From Lachnospiraceae bacterium (GTDB lineage: Bacteria; Bacillota; Clostridia; Lachnospirales; Lachnospiraceae): DNA of 33,560 nucleotides. The notes under the pieces are model-generated. The model saw only the letters and a program-made list of their open reading frames with translations, searched no databases and had not been told where the DNA came from. Positions 23,941 through 31,437 of this stretch are shown piece by piece. The position numbers were made by a program, and so were the translations under genes. Numbering within the stretch: position 1 is the stretch's first letter; each line of letters opens with the position of its first letter. The stretch lies in NCBI GenBank assembly GCA_017613435.1, contig JAGADU010000034.1, positions 1-33,560 of the forward strand. The letters are read 5' to 3'.

Positions 23941-24495
23941 ATGAGGATTGAGTATAAAATAATCAGAAGTTCCAGGCGTACGATGGCCATTGAGATCAAA
24001 CCCGACGGACAGATTCTCGTCAGGATTCCGAACCGCGTAAGCGACGCCCAGGCAAGAAAATTCGTCGAAAGCAAAGCGGACTGGATAAAAAAGACTCTTT
24101 TGAAAATCGAATCAAGGGCCCAAAACGAAGCGCCGATTGTCAAATTCACCGATACCGAACTCAAAATAATCAAAAAGAAAGCCAAAAAGGAAATACCCGT
24201 TCTCGTGGATATGTACGCCTCGAAAATAGGCGTTTCGTACAACAGAATATCCATAAGAGCCCAAAAGACGCTGTGGGGCAGCTGCACCGCGGAGGGAAAT
24301 CTAAATTTCAACTGCCTTTTGGTGCTTTTACCCGAGCGAATCATGAGATATGTCGTTGTGCATGAATTATGCCACAGAAAAGAGATGAATCATTCAAAAA
24401 GATTCTGGTATGAAGTTTCGAAGATAATTCCGGACTACAGAGAGCTGAGAAAACAGTTAAAAGAAACGGGAAATCGATACCTTGAAAGACTTTGA
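23941..24495 (+). CDS. YgjP-like zinc metallopeptidase (DUF45)
   Basis: 184 residues with the YgjP/WLM-type zinc site: H-E-L-C-H at 141-145 and a third histidine at 151 in M-N-H-S-K-R-F-W. The middle has the family phrase S-I-R-A-Q-K-T-L-W-G-S-C-T-A-E-G-N-L-N-F-N. The N terminus I-I-R-S-S-R-R-T-M-A-I-E-I matches the usual start. No signal or membrane helix, so it is probably cytoplasmic. Function is not well defined; relatives resemble SprT-like peptidases. It starts 15 bases after the acyltransferase stop with a weak Shine-Dalgarno and is likely on the same transcript. Confidence 0.88.
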   Translation: MRIEYKIIRSSRRTMAIEIKPDGQILVRIPNRVSDAQARKFVESKADWIKKTLLKIESRAQNEAPIVKFTDTELKIIKKKAKKEIPVLVDMYASKIGVSYNRISIRAQKTLWGSCTAEGNLNFNCLLVLLPERIMRYVVVHELCHRKEMNHSKRFWYEVSKIIPDYRELRKQLKETGNRYLERL

Positions 24496-24614
24496 AACAG
24501 ACTAAAGCATGACAAAATCGGGCAAAACGCCGAATGATTTTATTCAAAATACTGAAAAATCACTATATTATGTGGTAAATGTATTTAAAAATGCGTATAT
24601 TTAGGCTTTTTGCC

Positions 24615-24643
24615 TTGACAAATGACCGAAAAAACACTATAAA
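24615..24643 (+). promoter_or_regulatory. Strong SigA-type promoter of the HU gene
   Basis: Perfect TTGACA (24615-24620), 17-base spacer, TATAAA (24638-24643). An inverted repeat CACTATA-N5-TATAGTG (24635-24653) covers the -10 and the start region. Expected transcription start is near 24650. Confidence 0.88.
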
Positions 24644-24650
24644 TAGTATA

Positions 24651-24666
24651 GTGCTTAACAAAGCAC
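24651..24666 (+). other. Hairpin at the predicted 5' end of the HU mRNA
   Basis: GTGCTT (24651-24656) and AAGCAC (24661-24666) form a 6-bp stem with loop AACA. It would begin within a base or two of the predicted transcription start, as expected for a 5' stabilising stem-loop. Confidence 0.5.
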
Positions 24667-24702
24667 GGAAAAATGTAAAAAATGGTATAGGAGGAGTTCA
24701 TA

Positions 24703-24987
24703 ATGAACAAAACAGAATTAGTTGCAGCTATGGCTGACAAGGCTGGTTTATCAAAGAAGGATGCTGATAAGGCTCTCGCTGCTTTTATCGACGTAGTTGG
24801 TACAGAGTTAACAAAGAAGGGTGGAAAGGTTCAGTTAGTTGGATTCGGTACATTCGAAGTTGCTGAAAGAGCTGCAAGAACAGGTCTTAATCCTTTAACA
24901 AAAGAAAAGATCAAAATCAAAGCTTCCAAGGCTCCTAAGTTCAAAGCTGGCAAGGCTTTAAAGGACAAGGTTAACAAGAAGAAATAA
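24703..24987 (+). CDS. hup: HU-family nucleoid DNA-binding protein
   Basis: A 94-residue histone-like protein that bends and compacts DNA. It begins MNKTELVAAMADKAGLSKKD, has the F-I-D-V-V-G helix, the G-F-G-T-F-E-V strand and the DNA-binding arm R-A-A-R-T-G-L-N-P-L-T-K-E-K-I-K-I; the tail A-P-K-F-K-A-G-K-A-L-K-D-K-V-N is typical. Codon choice differs from neighbours (many GCT, GGT, TTA and AAG), as expected for a very highly expressed gene. AGGAGGAG stands before ATG, a near-consensus promoter lies upstream, and a strong terminator follows, so it is probably monocistronic. Identification is secure. Confidence 0.97.
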   Translation: MNKTELVAAMADKAGLSKKDADKALAAFIDVVGTELTKKGGKVQLVGFGTFEVAERAARTGLNPLTKEKIKIKASKAPKFKAGKALKDKVNKKK

Positions 24988-25005
24988 TTAAAATTTCGAC
25001 TATAG

Positions 25006-25033
25006 AAGGGCAGCTCTGTGAGCTGCCCTTTTT
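25006..25033 (+). terminator. Intrinsic terminator after the HU gene
   Basis: AAGGGCAGCT (25006-25015), loop CTGTG, AGCTGCCCTT (25021-25030), then TTT: a 10-bp perfect stem. Confidence 0.92.
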
Positions 25034-25065
25034 ATGTAAAAAGTCACAGGGTTTAAGGAGTTAAT

Positions 25066-25305
25066 ATGAGACTCGACAAATATTTAAAAGTATCAAGACT
25101 TATAAAAAGAAGAACGATCGCGAACGAAGCCTGCGACATGGGCAGGGTTACGGTTAACGGAAAGGTTGCGAAAGCCTCAGCCGACGTCGGAATCGGAGAC
25201 GTAATCGGAATCAAATTCGGCGAAAAAACGGTTACGGCGAAGATTCTAAGCATAACGGAGACGATTCACAAGGAAGATGCCAAGGATATGTATGAACTTA
25301 TGTAA
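25066..25305 (+). CDS. rqcP: S4-domain RNA-binding protein RqcP (YabO)
   Basis: A 79-residue S4 domain of the HslR/YabO type: M-R-L-D-K-Y-L-K-V-S-R-L-I-K-R-R-T at the start, the G-R-V-T-V-N-G-K-V-A-K-A-S turn, then V-G-I-G-D-V-I. In B. subtilis RqcP works with RqcH on stalled 50S subunits to help add alanine tails during ribosome-associated quality control. AAGGAG (25054-25059) sits just ahead of ATG. It follows the HU terminator. In Bacillus and many clostridia yabP, yabQ and divIC follow; here divIC is next, after a 239-base spacer, with no yabP or yabQ. Identification is strong. Confidence 0.92.
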   Translation: MRLDKYLKVSRLIKRRTIANEACDMGRVTVNGKVAKASADVGIGDVIGIKFGEKTVTAKILSITETIHKEDAKDMYELM

Positions 25306-25318
25306 CCTGACAATAGAT

Positions 25319-25343
25319 ATTGTGGTTAACATAAGACCACAAT
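25319..25343 (+). other. 8-bp hairpin downstream of rqcP
   Basis: ATTGTGGT (25319-25326) and ACCACAAT (25336-25343) form a perfect 8-bp stem with a 9-base loop. No T-run follows (GCATATTTAAT), so it is at best a weak terminator or a 3' stabilising stem. The rest of the 239-base spacer has no gene; it holds the divIC promoter. Confidence 0.5.
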
Positions 25344-25449
25344 GCATATTTAATAACACTCTTGTTAAAAGCCCGTAAATAGTACACAAAACGAATGTTC
25401 GATTTATAAAAATTTATAAAAAAAGGTTACATAATTTGCCAAAAAACAT

Positions 25450-25489
25450 TTGACATAGTTTCCATAAAACAGTAAACTATTTATGTCAA
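25450..25489 (+). promoter_or_regulatory. divIC promoter embedded in an inverted repeat
   Basis: Perfect TTGACA (25450-25455), 17-base spacer, TAAACT (25473-25478). The -35 side TTGACATA (25450-25457) and TATGTCAA (25482-25489) are exact complements, and TAGTTT (25456-25461) pairs with AAACTA (25474-25479), so a nested dyad spans the whole core promoter. Confidence 0.75.
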
Positions 25490-25544
25490 CTGAAGAAAAC
25501 ACGGACGTTTTTTTAAGGTTGATTTATTTGTTTTACAGGGGAAA

Positions 25545-25868
25545 ATGCAAATGAAATGGTGGCAGGTGCCGGCGTACAGAATTCAAAAATTTAAAAAGAG
25601 TTCTTTGATTACTCCGATATTGGTTTTAGTTCTGATAATCGGACTGGTCGGTGCCGTAGGTATCGGATGTGCTTCTTTAAAGAGCCGTCAGAAAGCGTAC
25701 GATGCCGAGATAGCCAAATATCAAAATCTTATTGCCATGGAAGAAAACCGCAGCCGCGAAATAGCGGAATACGCAATGTATACAAAGACCACGGCGTATT
25801 ACGAAGAGGTTGCGAGAGAAAAATACAGACTGGTACACGATAACGAAATATTATTTGTAACGGAATAA
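25545..25868 (+). CDS. divIC: DivIC/FtsB-type septum formation initiator
   Basis: 107 residues: a short basic cytoplasmic tail, one membrane helix (about 23-45, LITPILVLVLIIGLVGAVGI), a coiled coil (about 47-75) and a C-terminal A-R-E-K-Y-R-L-V-H-D-N-E-I-L-F segment. This is the FtsB/DivIC layout; the protein joins DivIB/FtsQ and FtsL at the division septum. AGGGG just before the start is close to the ATG at 25545; the ATG at 25551 (two residues shorter) has better spacing, so the start is open. The gene has its own promoter and terminator, and unlike Bacillus it has no spoIIE between it and tilS. Confidence 0.88.
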   Translation: MQMKWWQVPAYRIQKFKKSSLITPILVLVLIIGLVGAVGIGCASLKSRQKAYDAEIAKYQNLIAMEENRSREIAEYAMYTKTTAYYEEVAREKYRLVHDNEILFVTE

Positions 25869-25872
25869 AATC

Positions 25873-25906
25873 GAGGCTGTTCGGTACGAATCGCCTCTTT
25901 TTTTTT
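25873..25906 (+). terminator. Intrinsic terminator after divIC
   Basis: GAGGC-T-GTTCG, loop GTA, CGAAT-C-GCCTC, followed by nine T residues (25898-25906). One T-C mismatch inside the stem. Confidence 0.92.
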
Positions 25907-25930
25907 CGATAAAAGCAAAAATACGACGGA

Positions 25931-25959
25931 TTGCAAGATTTTAAAGAGTCCGTTAATAT
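25931..25959 (+). promoter_or_regulatory. Candidate promoter directly before tilS
   Basis: TTGCAA (25931-25936), 17-base spacer, TAATAT (25954-25959). The predicted start falls at about 25964-25967, essentially at the tilS ATG (25968). Confidence 0.6.
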
Positions 25960-25967
25960 AGATACAT

Positions 25968-27317
25968 ATGAAGACCGTGCTCGAATACGTAAAAAAGAAT
26001 AATCTTTTTTCACCCAAAGACAATATCATCCTCGGCGTTTCCGGCGGGGCTGATTCCGTTTGCCTTTTATACATAATGAACGAACTGAAAAAAGAATACG
26101 GTTTGTCGCTCACTGCGGTTCATATCAATCATATGATCAGAGAGACTGCGGGTAGGGACGAGGAATTCGCAAAAAACCTTTGCGAAAAACTTCACACCGA
26201 TTTTTTGTCGTACAAAACCGACTGCCCCGCGATATCAAAAAGGGACGGAATATCACTCGAAGAAGCCGGCCGAAACGAAAGATACCGTCTTTTTAACGAA
26301 ACGGGCAAAAAGCTTTACAAAGAAGGAAATTACAAAATCGCCGTCGCACATCACATGGACGATCTGGCGGAAACGCTTATTTTCAATATGGCGAGGGGAA
26401 CCGGAATCGCGGGACTTTCCTCCTTAAAGCCCGTAAAAGACAATATCGTAAGACCCCTTCTTTGCGTAAACAGGGCCTGGATTGAGGATTTTTTGAAAGA
26501 GAAAGGCCTCGAACATATCGAAGACGAAACCAATTTGTCGGATGAATACGCCAGAAACAAAATCAGACACAAAATCATTCCGACGATGAACGAAATTACC
26601 GAAAAAGCGGTAAATCACATGGCAGGCTGCGCCGAAACGCTCGGAGAAATCGACGATTATCTGTCGGGAAAAACCGATGAACTCTGGGAGAGGTATGTCG
26701 ATGCCAAAGAGGGCGTTTTTATAAAGGATGAAATAATATCGGTGCATCCCGCACTCGTAAAAAGAGTGATTTTAAAAGCGCTTGTTTTTGAAGCGGGAAG
26801 GGCCAGAGACATTTCCGGAGTGCAAATAGAAGCGGTACTTTCGCTTTTTTCGTGCCAGACGGGCAGAAAAAGAGACCTTATATACGGCATGGAAGCGCGC
26901 CGCGATTACGGCGGAGTCAGGATAATAAGCAAAAAAACCGACGAAGGGGACGGGGAAGAAATATTAAAAAGGCTTTCTTTTGAAATAAAAGAGAGGGACT
27001 TTTCAAAAAATATTCCAACCGATTTATACACTAAATGGTTTGATTATGATAAAATAAAAAATTGTCCGAGAGTAAGATTTCGTCAGGACGGAGATTACAT
27101 CACGATAAATGACGAAAACCAAAAAAAGCTTTTGTCGGATTATATGACAAACGAGAAAATACCGCTTTCGAAGAGGGATGAAATTCCGCTTCTTGCCGAC
27201 GGAGAGCATATTTTATGGGTGGTCGGACACCGGATAAGCAATTATTACAAAGTCGGAAGCGATACAAAGAGAATATTGATCGCAACATACTGTAAGAAGG
27301 CAGAGCCCGAAGAATAA
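25968..27317 (+). CDS. tilS: tRNA(Ile)-lysidine synthetase
   Basis: A 449-residue N-type ATP pyrophosphatase that converts C34 of tRNA-Ile(CAU) to lysidine so that it reads AUA; normally essential. The PP-loop is SGGADS at 25-30, preceded by the I-I-L-G-V strand, with A-H-H-M-D-D-L-A-E-T near 127-136 and N-x-I-R-H-K-I-I-P near 205. A C-terminal lysidine-synthetase domain ends with D-E-I-P-L-L-A-D-G-E-H-I-L-W-V-V-G-H. Full length. No Shine-Dalgarno precedes ATG 25968 and the promoter sits right on it; the next Met is past the PP-loop, so the start cannot be much later. hpt follows after 38 bases, as in Bacillus. Confidence 0.95.
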   Translation: MKTVLEYVKKNNLFSPKDNIILGVSGGADSVCLLYIMNELKKEYGLSLTAVHINHMIRETAGRDEEFAKNLCEKLHTDFLSYKTDCPAISKRDGISLEEAGRNERYRLFNETGKKLYKEGNYKIAVAHHMDDLAETLIFNMARGTGIAGLSSLKPVKDNIVRPLLCVNRAWIEDFLKEKGLEHIEDETNLSDEYARNKIRHKIIPTMNEITEKAVNHMAGCAETLGEIDDYLSGKTDELWERYVDAKEGVFIKDEIISVHPALVKRVILKALVFEAGRARDISGVQIEAVLSLFSCQTGRKRDLIYGMEARRDYGGVRIISKKTDEGDGEEILKRLSFEIKERDFSKNIPTDLYTKWFDYDKIKNCPRVRFRQDGDYITINDENQKKLLSDYMTNEKIPLSKRDEIPLLADGEHILWVVGHRISNYYKVGSDTKRILIATYCKKAEPEE

Positions 27318-27355
27318 AAACAATCCCGGGACAGTCTTTAAAAAGGAGCCAAGGT

Positions 27356-27892
27356 ATGGAAAAAATCAGCGTAATGATTTCCGAAGAGGAAGTCAATAAC
27401 AGAATCCGTGAAATCGGCGAACAGATTACAAAAGATTACGAGGGAAAGAACATCCTTTTGGTATGCATTCTTCGAGGCGGAAGTTTCTTTATGTGCGAAC
27501 TCGCCAAAAGAATCAATCTCGGCGTTAAAATCGATTTTATGTCCGTCTCCAGCTACGGCAAAGGAACAAAATCGAGCGGACATATCAAGATTATCAAAGA
27601 CCTTGAGGAAGAAATCGAAGGAAAGCACGTTATCGTCGTTGAGGATATTATCGATTCCGGAAGAACCTTAAGCCATCTTATGGATCTTTTAAAATCGAGA
27701 CAGCCCGCGAGTCTGGCGCTTTGTACATTGCTCGACAAACCCGACAGAAGAGTGGTTGAGGTTCCGGTTGATTATACGGGATTTCAGATTCCCGATTATT
27801 TCGTAGTCGGATACGGTCTCGATTACGACCAGAAATACAGAAATCTTCCTTATATAGGAAAGGTTGAAATAGACAACGAAGTACTTAAATAG
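27356..27892 (+). CDS. hpt: Hypoxanthine phosphoribosyltransferase
   Basis: A 178-residue purine-salvage enzyme converting hypoxanthine or guanine plus PRPP to IMP or GMP. The PRPP-binding motif VVEDIIDSGRTL lies at 94-105, the L-R-G-G-S substrate loop at 39-43, the flexible S-S-Y-G loop at 65-68, and D-Y-F-V-V-G-Y-G-L-D-Y near 144-154. AAGGAG (27342-27347) precedes ATG. It lies between tilS and ftsH, the conserved order; in B. subtilis HprT binds FtsH and TilS, so linkage may matter. Identification is secure. Confidence 0.96.
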   Translation: MEKISVMISEEEVNNRIREIGEQITKDYEGKNILLVCILRGGSFFMCELAKRINLGVKIDFMSVSSYGKGTKSSGHIKIIKDLEEEIEGKHVIVVEDIIDSGRTLSHLMDLLKSRQPASLALCTLLDKPDRRVVEVPVDYTGFQIPDYFVVGYGLDYDQKYRNLPYIGKVEIDNEVLK

Positions 27893-27910
27893 ATTTTTTA
27901 GGAGGCATCA

Positions 27911-29764
27911 GTGAACAATAACAGAGGACCGAGACTTTTCGGCGCATTAGTATTAATATCGGTTTTGCTGATACTTGGTATTTTTATCTCAAGACTCGAT
28001 ACCAATGCCCTTATGGGAATTAAGCCCTATACGCGCGGCATGCTCGAAAAACAGCTTGAACAGAACATGGTAAGCGCTGCAAAAATCGAGCAGAAACTCA
28101 ATTCCAGGGGCGGTTCCGTCTATATTACCTTAAAAGACGGTACGGAAAAAGTATTAAACGTTACGGATACCGCTGAAGCGGAAGAGTGGATCAGAGGATA
28201 CGGACTCGATCCCTCAGTCAGCGAAGTACCGGGCGAAAACTGGTTTATTTCGCTTCTTCCCACCATTATAATGGCGGTTGTCTGCGTATTTTTCTTTGTA
28301 ATTATGCTCAACATGATTTCGGGAGTCGCAGGCGGCGGAAGCAGCGGAAAACTTATGGAATTCGGCAAGAGCCGCGCCAAGATGATCAAGGACAACAAAA
28401 AGAGACTTCAGGACGTTGCGGGACTTGACGAAGAAAAAGAAGATTTGAGCGAAATCGTGGATTTCTTAAAAGATCCCGGAAAATATGCGAAGATGGGCGC
28501 AAGAATTCCCAAGGGTATTCTTCTCGAGGGCCCTCCCGGAACCGGTAAGACCCTGCTTGCAAAAGCCATCGCGGGTGAGGCCGGAGTTCCTTTTTACAGC
28601 ATTTCGGGTTCGGATTTCGTGGAAATGTTCGTAGGTGTCGGCGCATCCAGAGTAAGGGACCTTTTTGAAGAAGCCAATGCCAACAAGCCCTGCATCGTAT
28701 TTATCGATGAAATCGATGCCGTTGCCAGAAGAAGAGGTACCGGTATGGGCGGCGGACACGACGAAAGAGAGCAGACCTTAAATCAGATGCTCGTTGAAAT
28801 GGACGGTTTCTCTGAAAACAGCGGTATTATCGTCCTTGCGGCCACAAACCGTGTGGACATTCTCGATCCCGCCATTTTAAGACCCGGCCGTTTTGACAGA
28901 AAGATTATGGTCGGAAGACCCGACGTTAAAGGCAGAAAGGAAATACTTGAGGTTCACTCGAAGAACAAGAAGCTCGGAAGCGATGTCAACCTTGATGAAA
29001 TCGCAAGAACCACCGCGGGCTACACGGGTGCAGACCTCGAAAACCTTTTGAACGAATCCGCAATCATAGCCACAAAGCGCGATGCGGCATACATCAACGA
29101 CGACGATATCAAAAAGGCTATTATCAAAACGGGTATCGGAACCGAGAAAAAGAGCAAAATCGTATCCGAAAAAGAGAAGAAAATCACGGCTTATCATGAA
29201 ACCGGACACGCGATTCTTTTCCATGTACTTCCGGATATGGATCCCGTATATACGATTTCCATCATTCCCACGGGTGTTTCGGCCGCAGGTTATACAATGC
29301 CCCTTCCCGAGAATGACGACATGTTTTCCACCAAGGGCAAGATGAAACACAGAATTATGGTGTCTTTGGGCGGAAGAATAGCGGAATCCCTCATCTTTGA
29401 CGATATTACGACCGGTGCTTCGAGCGATATTCAGAAAGCCACGGAAATTGCCAGAAGCATGGTTGTCAGATACGGTATGTCCGAAAAGCTCGGAATGATC
29501 AATTACGAGAATGACGGCGACGAAGTATTTATCGGAAGGGATTTAGCGCATACCAAATCCTACAGTGACAAAACCGCTGCGGAAATCGACGAAGAAGTAA
29601 GAAGAATTATAGACGAGTGCTACAAAGAAGCCGAGAAGATTCTCAAAGAGCATGAAAAAGTGCTTCATTCGGTATCCGAACTTCTTTTGGAAAAAGAGAG
29701 AATCACACGCGAAGAATTCGAAAAAGCCTTCAATGTGGCAATGGATCCTGCGGTTACTTGGTAA
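27911..29764 (+). CDS. ftsH: ATP-dependent zinc metalloprotease FtsH
   Basis: A 617-residue membrane AAA+ protease. Helix 1 at about 9-28, an extracytoplasmic domain to about 112, helix 2 at about 113-137, then the AAA domain with Walker A GPPGTGKT at 207-214, a Walker B I-D-E-I-D, and the second region of homology around R-P-G-R-F-D-R. The protease site is H-E-T-G-H at 429-433. It degrades membrane and some soluble proteins. The start is GTG at 27911, fixed by AGGAGG (27900-27905) five bases upstream; hpt ends 18 bases before. It ends the tilS-hpt-ftsH unit. Identification is secure. Confidence 0.97.
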   Translation: MNNNRGPRLFGALVLISVLLILGIFISRLDTNALMGIKPYTRGMLEKQLEQNMVSAAKIEQKLNSRGGSVYITLKDGTEKVLNVTDTAEAEEWIRGYGLDPSVSEVPGENWFISLLPTIIMAVVCVFFFVIMLNMISGVAGGGSSGKLMEFGKSRAKMIKDNKKRLQDVAGLDEEKEDLSEIVDFLKDPGKYAKMGARIPKGILLEGPPGTGKTLLAKAIAGEAGVPFYSISGSDFVEMFVGVGASRVRDLFEEANANKPCIVFIDEIDAVARRRGTGMGGGHDEREQTLNQMLVEMDGFSENSGIIVLAATNRVDILDPAILRPGRFDRKIMVGRPDVKGRKEILEVHSKNKKLGSDVNLDEIARTTAGYTGADLENLLNESAIIATKRDAAYINDDDIKKAIIKTGIGTEKKSKIVSEKEKKITAYHETGHAILFHVLPDMDPVYTISIIPTGVSAAGYTMPLPENDDMFSTKGKMKHRIMVSLGGRIAESLIFDDITTGASSDIQKATEIARSMVVRYGMSEKLGMINYENDGDEVFIGRDLAHTKSYSDKTAAEIDEEVRRIIDECYKEAEKILKEHEKVLHSVSELLLEKERITREEFEKAFNVAMDPAVTW

Positions 29765-29815
29765 TTTTGCACAAAGAAAACACAAATCCTTTGACAAATT
29801 TGTGAATTTCGCGGA

Positions 29816-29844
29816 TTGCAATAAAAGGGGGGGATTGGTATATT
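29816..29844 (+). promoter_or_regulatory. Candidate promoter in the ftsH downstream spacer
   Basis: TTGCAA (29816-29821), exactly 17 bases, TATATT (29839-29844). No open frame follows; a structured stretch and a terminator do. Confidence 0.45.
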
Positions 29845-29851
29845 ATTACTT

Positions 29852-29943
29852 GTAACCCCCCAATACATTATAGTTTTTTGCTATACCCCATAAGAAGAAA
29901 TACCTTCTCTAAAAAGGACAGATCAGTAATGACTGTCTTTTTT
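29852..29943 (+). ncRNA. Possible small RNA between ftsH and the FecR-domain gene
   Basis: From the predicted start near 29852 to the terminator T-run the transcript would be about 90 bases. It holds a C-run (29856-29861), a stem TATAG/CTATA (29869-29873, 29881-29885), a stem AGAAG/CTTCT (29893-29897, 29904-29908), and a terminator stem. The C-run could also pair with the G-run at 29827-29833 in an ftsH read-through transcript. No known RNA family is recognised. It may instead be just the ftsH 3' region with its terminator. Confidence 0.3.
29911..29943 (+). terminator. Plus-strand terminator after ftsH
   Basis: GACAG, bulged A, TCA, loop GTAA, TGA, CTGTC, then six T residues (29938-29943), preceded by an A-run that extends the stem. 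Confidence 0.7.
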
Positions 29944-29961
29944 ACGTTTTAGGGGTAAATT

Positions 29962-30000
29962 GATAAAAAAGAAGCCGGGAATCAAAGTCCCCGGCTTCTT
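29962..30000 (-). terminator. Terminator of the FecR-domain gene (minus strand)
   Basis: AAGAAGCCGGG (29969-29979) pairs with CCCGGCTTCTT (29990-30000) around a 10-base loop. On the minus strand the stem runs into a T-run (complement of the A-run at 29965-29970). It follows the stop of the FecR-domain gene by 15 bases. Confidence 0.88.
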
Positions 30001-30015
30001 GTCTGTAATGAATAT

Positions 30016-31371
30016 TTAATTAATTGGTACGGAAACCCATTGGGTTTTTCCGCAGATACTGCATTTTTCTTCATATTCCATGGTGTCGGGACCGGTTCCT
30101 CCGATAGCGCCAGCCTGATTATAATAAGATCTGCCGGTTCTTTCCCATCTGTGCCCGAGCGGACCCGTGGACATGGATTCCTTTTCACCGCAGTCACGGC
30201 AGACTCTTGTCATCGTACCGCCGTTTTCGCAGGATGCCGTATTGTCTCCCCAGTCGGTCCAGTTGTGTTCCAATTTGGCAACGGTACGCGTCTCTTCTTT
30301 TTGGCATACCGAGCAGACATGTTTTTCCGATCCTTCTTCGGTACATGTCGGATTCTTTACCGTGGTCCAGTTGCCCCATGTATGTTTTCCGGTGGCTTCT
30401 ATGATTTCGTCGGATTGTTTTGCGCCGCATACGGAGCATTCCTGATGTTTGTGACCGTCTTCGGCACAGGTGGGATCGGAATCAATCACCTCTTCCCAGG
30501 TGTGTTCTCCGGTAGCCTTAACGGTTTCCGTTTCTTCCTCGCCGCATTCGCATACTCTCTTTTTCTCACCGTCTTCGCCGCAGGTGGCATCTTTTACGAT
30601 TATCCATTCTCCGAAAGAATGAACATGGTTGTCCTCGATGGATTTTTTTATCAATGCTTCAACTCTTGCATTACCGTCTTTTGGAAGCGAGTCGTAATCG
30701 AGCATCAAAACGGTTTCTCCGTCTTTAAAAGTAACGAATTCGGATATTTCTTCGTTTGCTCTGATAAGCGCGCTTTCGCCGGCATGCAAATCTTTTTCCG
30801 TACCGTTGTAGACGCCGTCGGTAGTTTTGAGTTTAACGTTAACCACGCCTTCCGTAACTTCCACAAGAGTATAAACAAATCCGTCGTCGCCGTAATATAC
30901 GGTTACCCTGAAAACGGTTCCTCTGACGGACATGGTCGCATTGGGTGTATCCACGTCGTAGGTATCGTTAATGCCGAGTTTTTGTGTGAGTTCGTTAAGT
31001 TCGGAACCCTGATCGAGGAGAATTTTGATTCGGCTTTCTTTTTTCGATGAAACGCTTTCAATCACGAAATGAGTATCTTCTCCCGCATAAAGATATTTGT
31101 CGTTATCCATGCAGAGGGTTAACTCCGATTCGGATAAAACGGAGACATCGTCTCCGCTGTAAAGACGTTCGCCGATATAGGCCTGACCGTTGTTCTTTTC
31201 TCCGACAACGTTTACGTTTCCTTTTACGTCTTCGACCGCTATGCTTCGATAGCCCTTTTTGCCGAGGATAACCGCTATTAATATTCCGATTGCGATTAAA
31301 ATGACGGCGGCAGCGCAGACAGCGATTATTTTACCTTTTTTTGAAAGCAAAAATTCTTTGATTTTTCCCAT
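30016..31371 (-). CDS. FecR-domain membrane protein with C-terminal CxxC repeats
   Basis: 451 residues. One N-terminal membrane helix (about 15-36) puts the rest outside. Residues about 42-200 form a FecR-type domain with a signature T-P-N-A-T-M-S-V-R-G-T-V-F-R-V-T-V. From about 252 on come four to five repeats of about 45 residues of the form H-x-W/F-x-x-W...T-C-x-x-x-G...C-x-x-C-G...A-T-G-x-H, seen often in surface proteins of gut Bacillota; their function is unknown, though paired cysteines suggest metal binding or disulfides. FecR domains sense envelope signals; no FecI-type sigma factor is present here. GGAG precedes ATG on the minus strand. It follows the CHASE2/HD-GYP gene by 66 bases, a pairing suggesting shared signalling. 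Confidence 0.85.
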   Translation of the reverse strand: MGKIKEFLLSKKGKIIAVCAAAVILIAIGILIAVILGKKGYRSIAVEDVKGNVNVVGEKNNGQAYIGERLYSGDDVSVLSESELTLCMDNDKYLYAGEDTHFVIESVSSKKESRIKILLDQGSELNELTQKLGINDTYDVDTPNATMSVRGTVFRVTVYYGDDGFVYTLVEVTEGVVNVKLKTTDGVYNGTEKDLHAGESALIRANEEISEFVTFKDGETVLMLDYDSLPKDGNARVEALIKKSIEDNHVHSFGEWIIVKDATCGEDGEKKRVCECGEEETETVKATGEHTWEEVIDSDPTCAEDGHKHQECSVCGAKQSDEIIEATGKHTWGNWTTVKNPTCTEEGSEKHVCSVCQKEETRTVAKLEHNWTDWGDNTASCENGGTMTRVCRDCGEKESMSTGPLGHRWERTGRSYYNQAGAIGGTGPDTMEYEEKCSICGKTQWVSVPIN

Positions 31372-31437
31372 GGTTTTTCGCTCCGTTTCTTTTTTAACAA
31401 ATGATTAACGAATGTTTATGCATTCCTTTTTACCGAA

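Noticed and set aside
29791-29820. Promoter starting from the perfect TTGACA at 29791
   Set aside because: No acceptable -10 hexamer lies 16-19 bases downstream.
30040-31050. Antisense 336-codon frame opposite the FecR-domain gene
   Set aside because: A shadow of the real gene: low-complexity F/G-rich protein, no Shine-Dalgarno, while the minus-strand frame has clear FecR and CxxC motifs.
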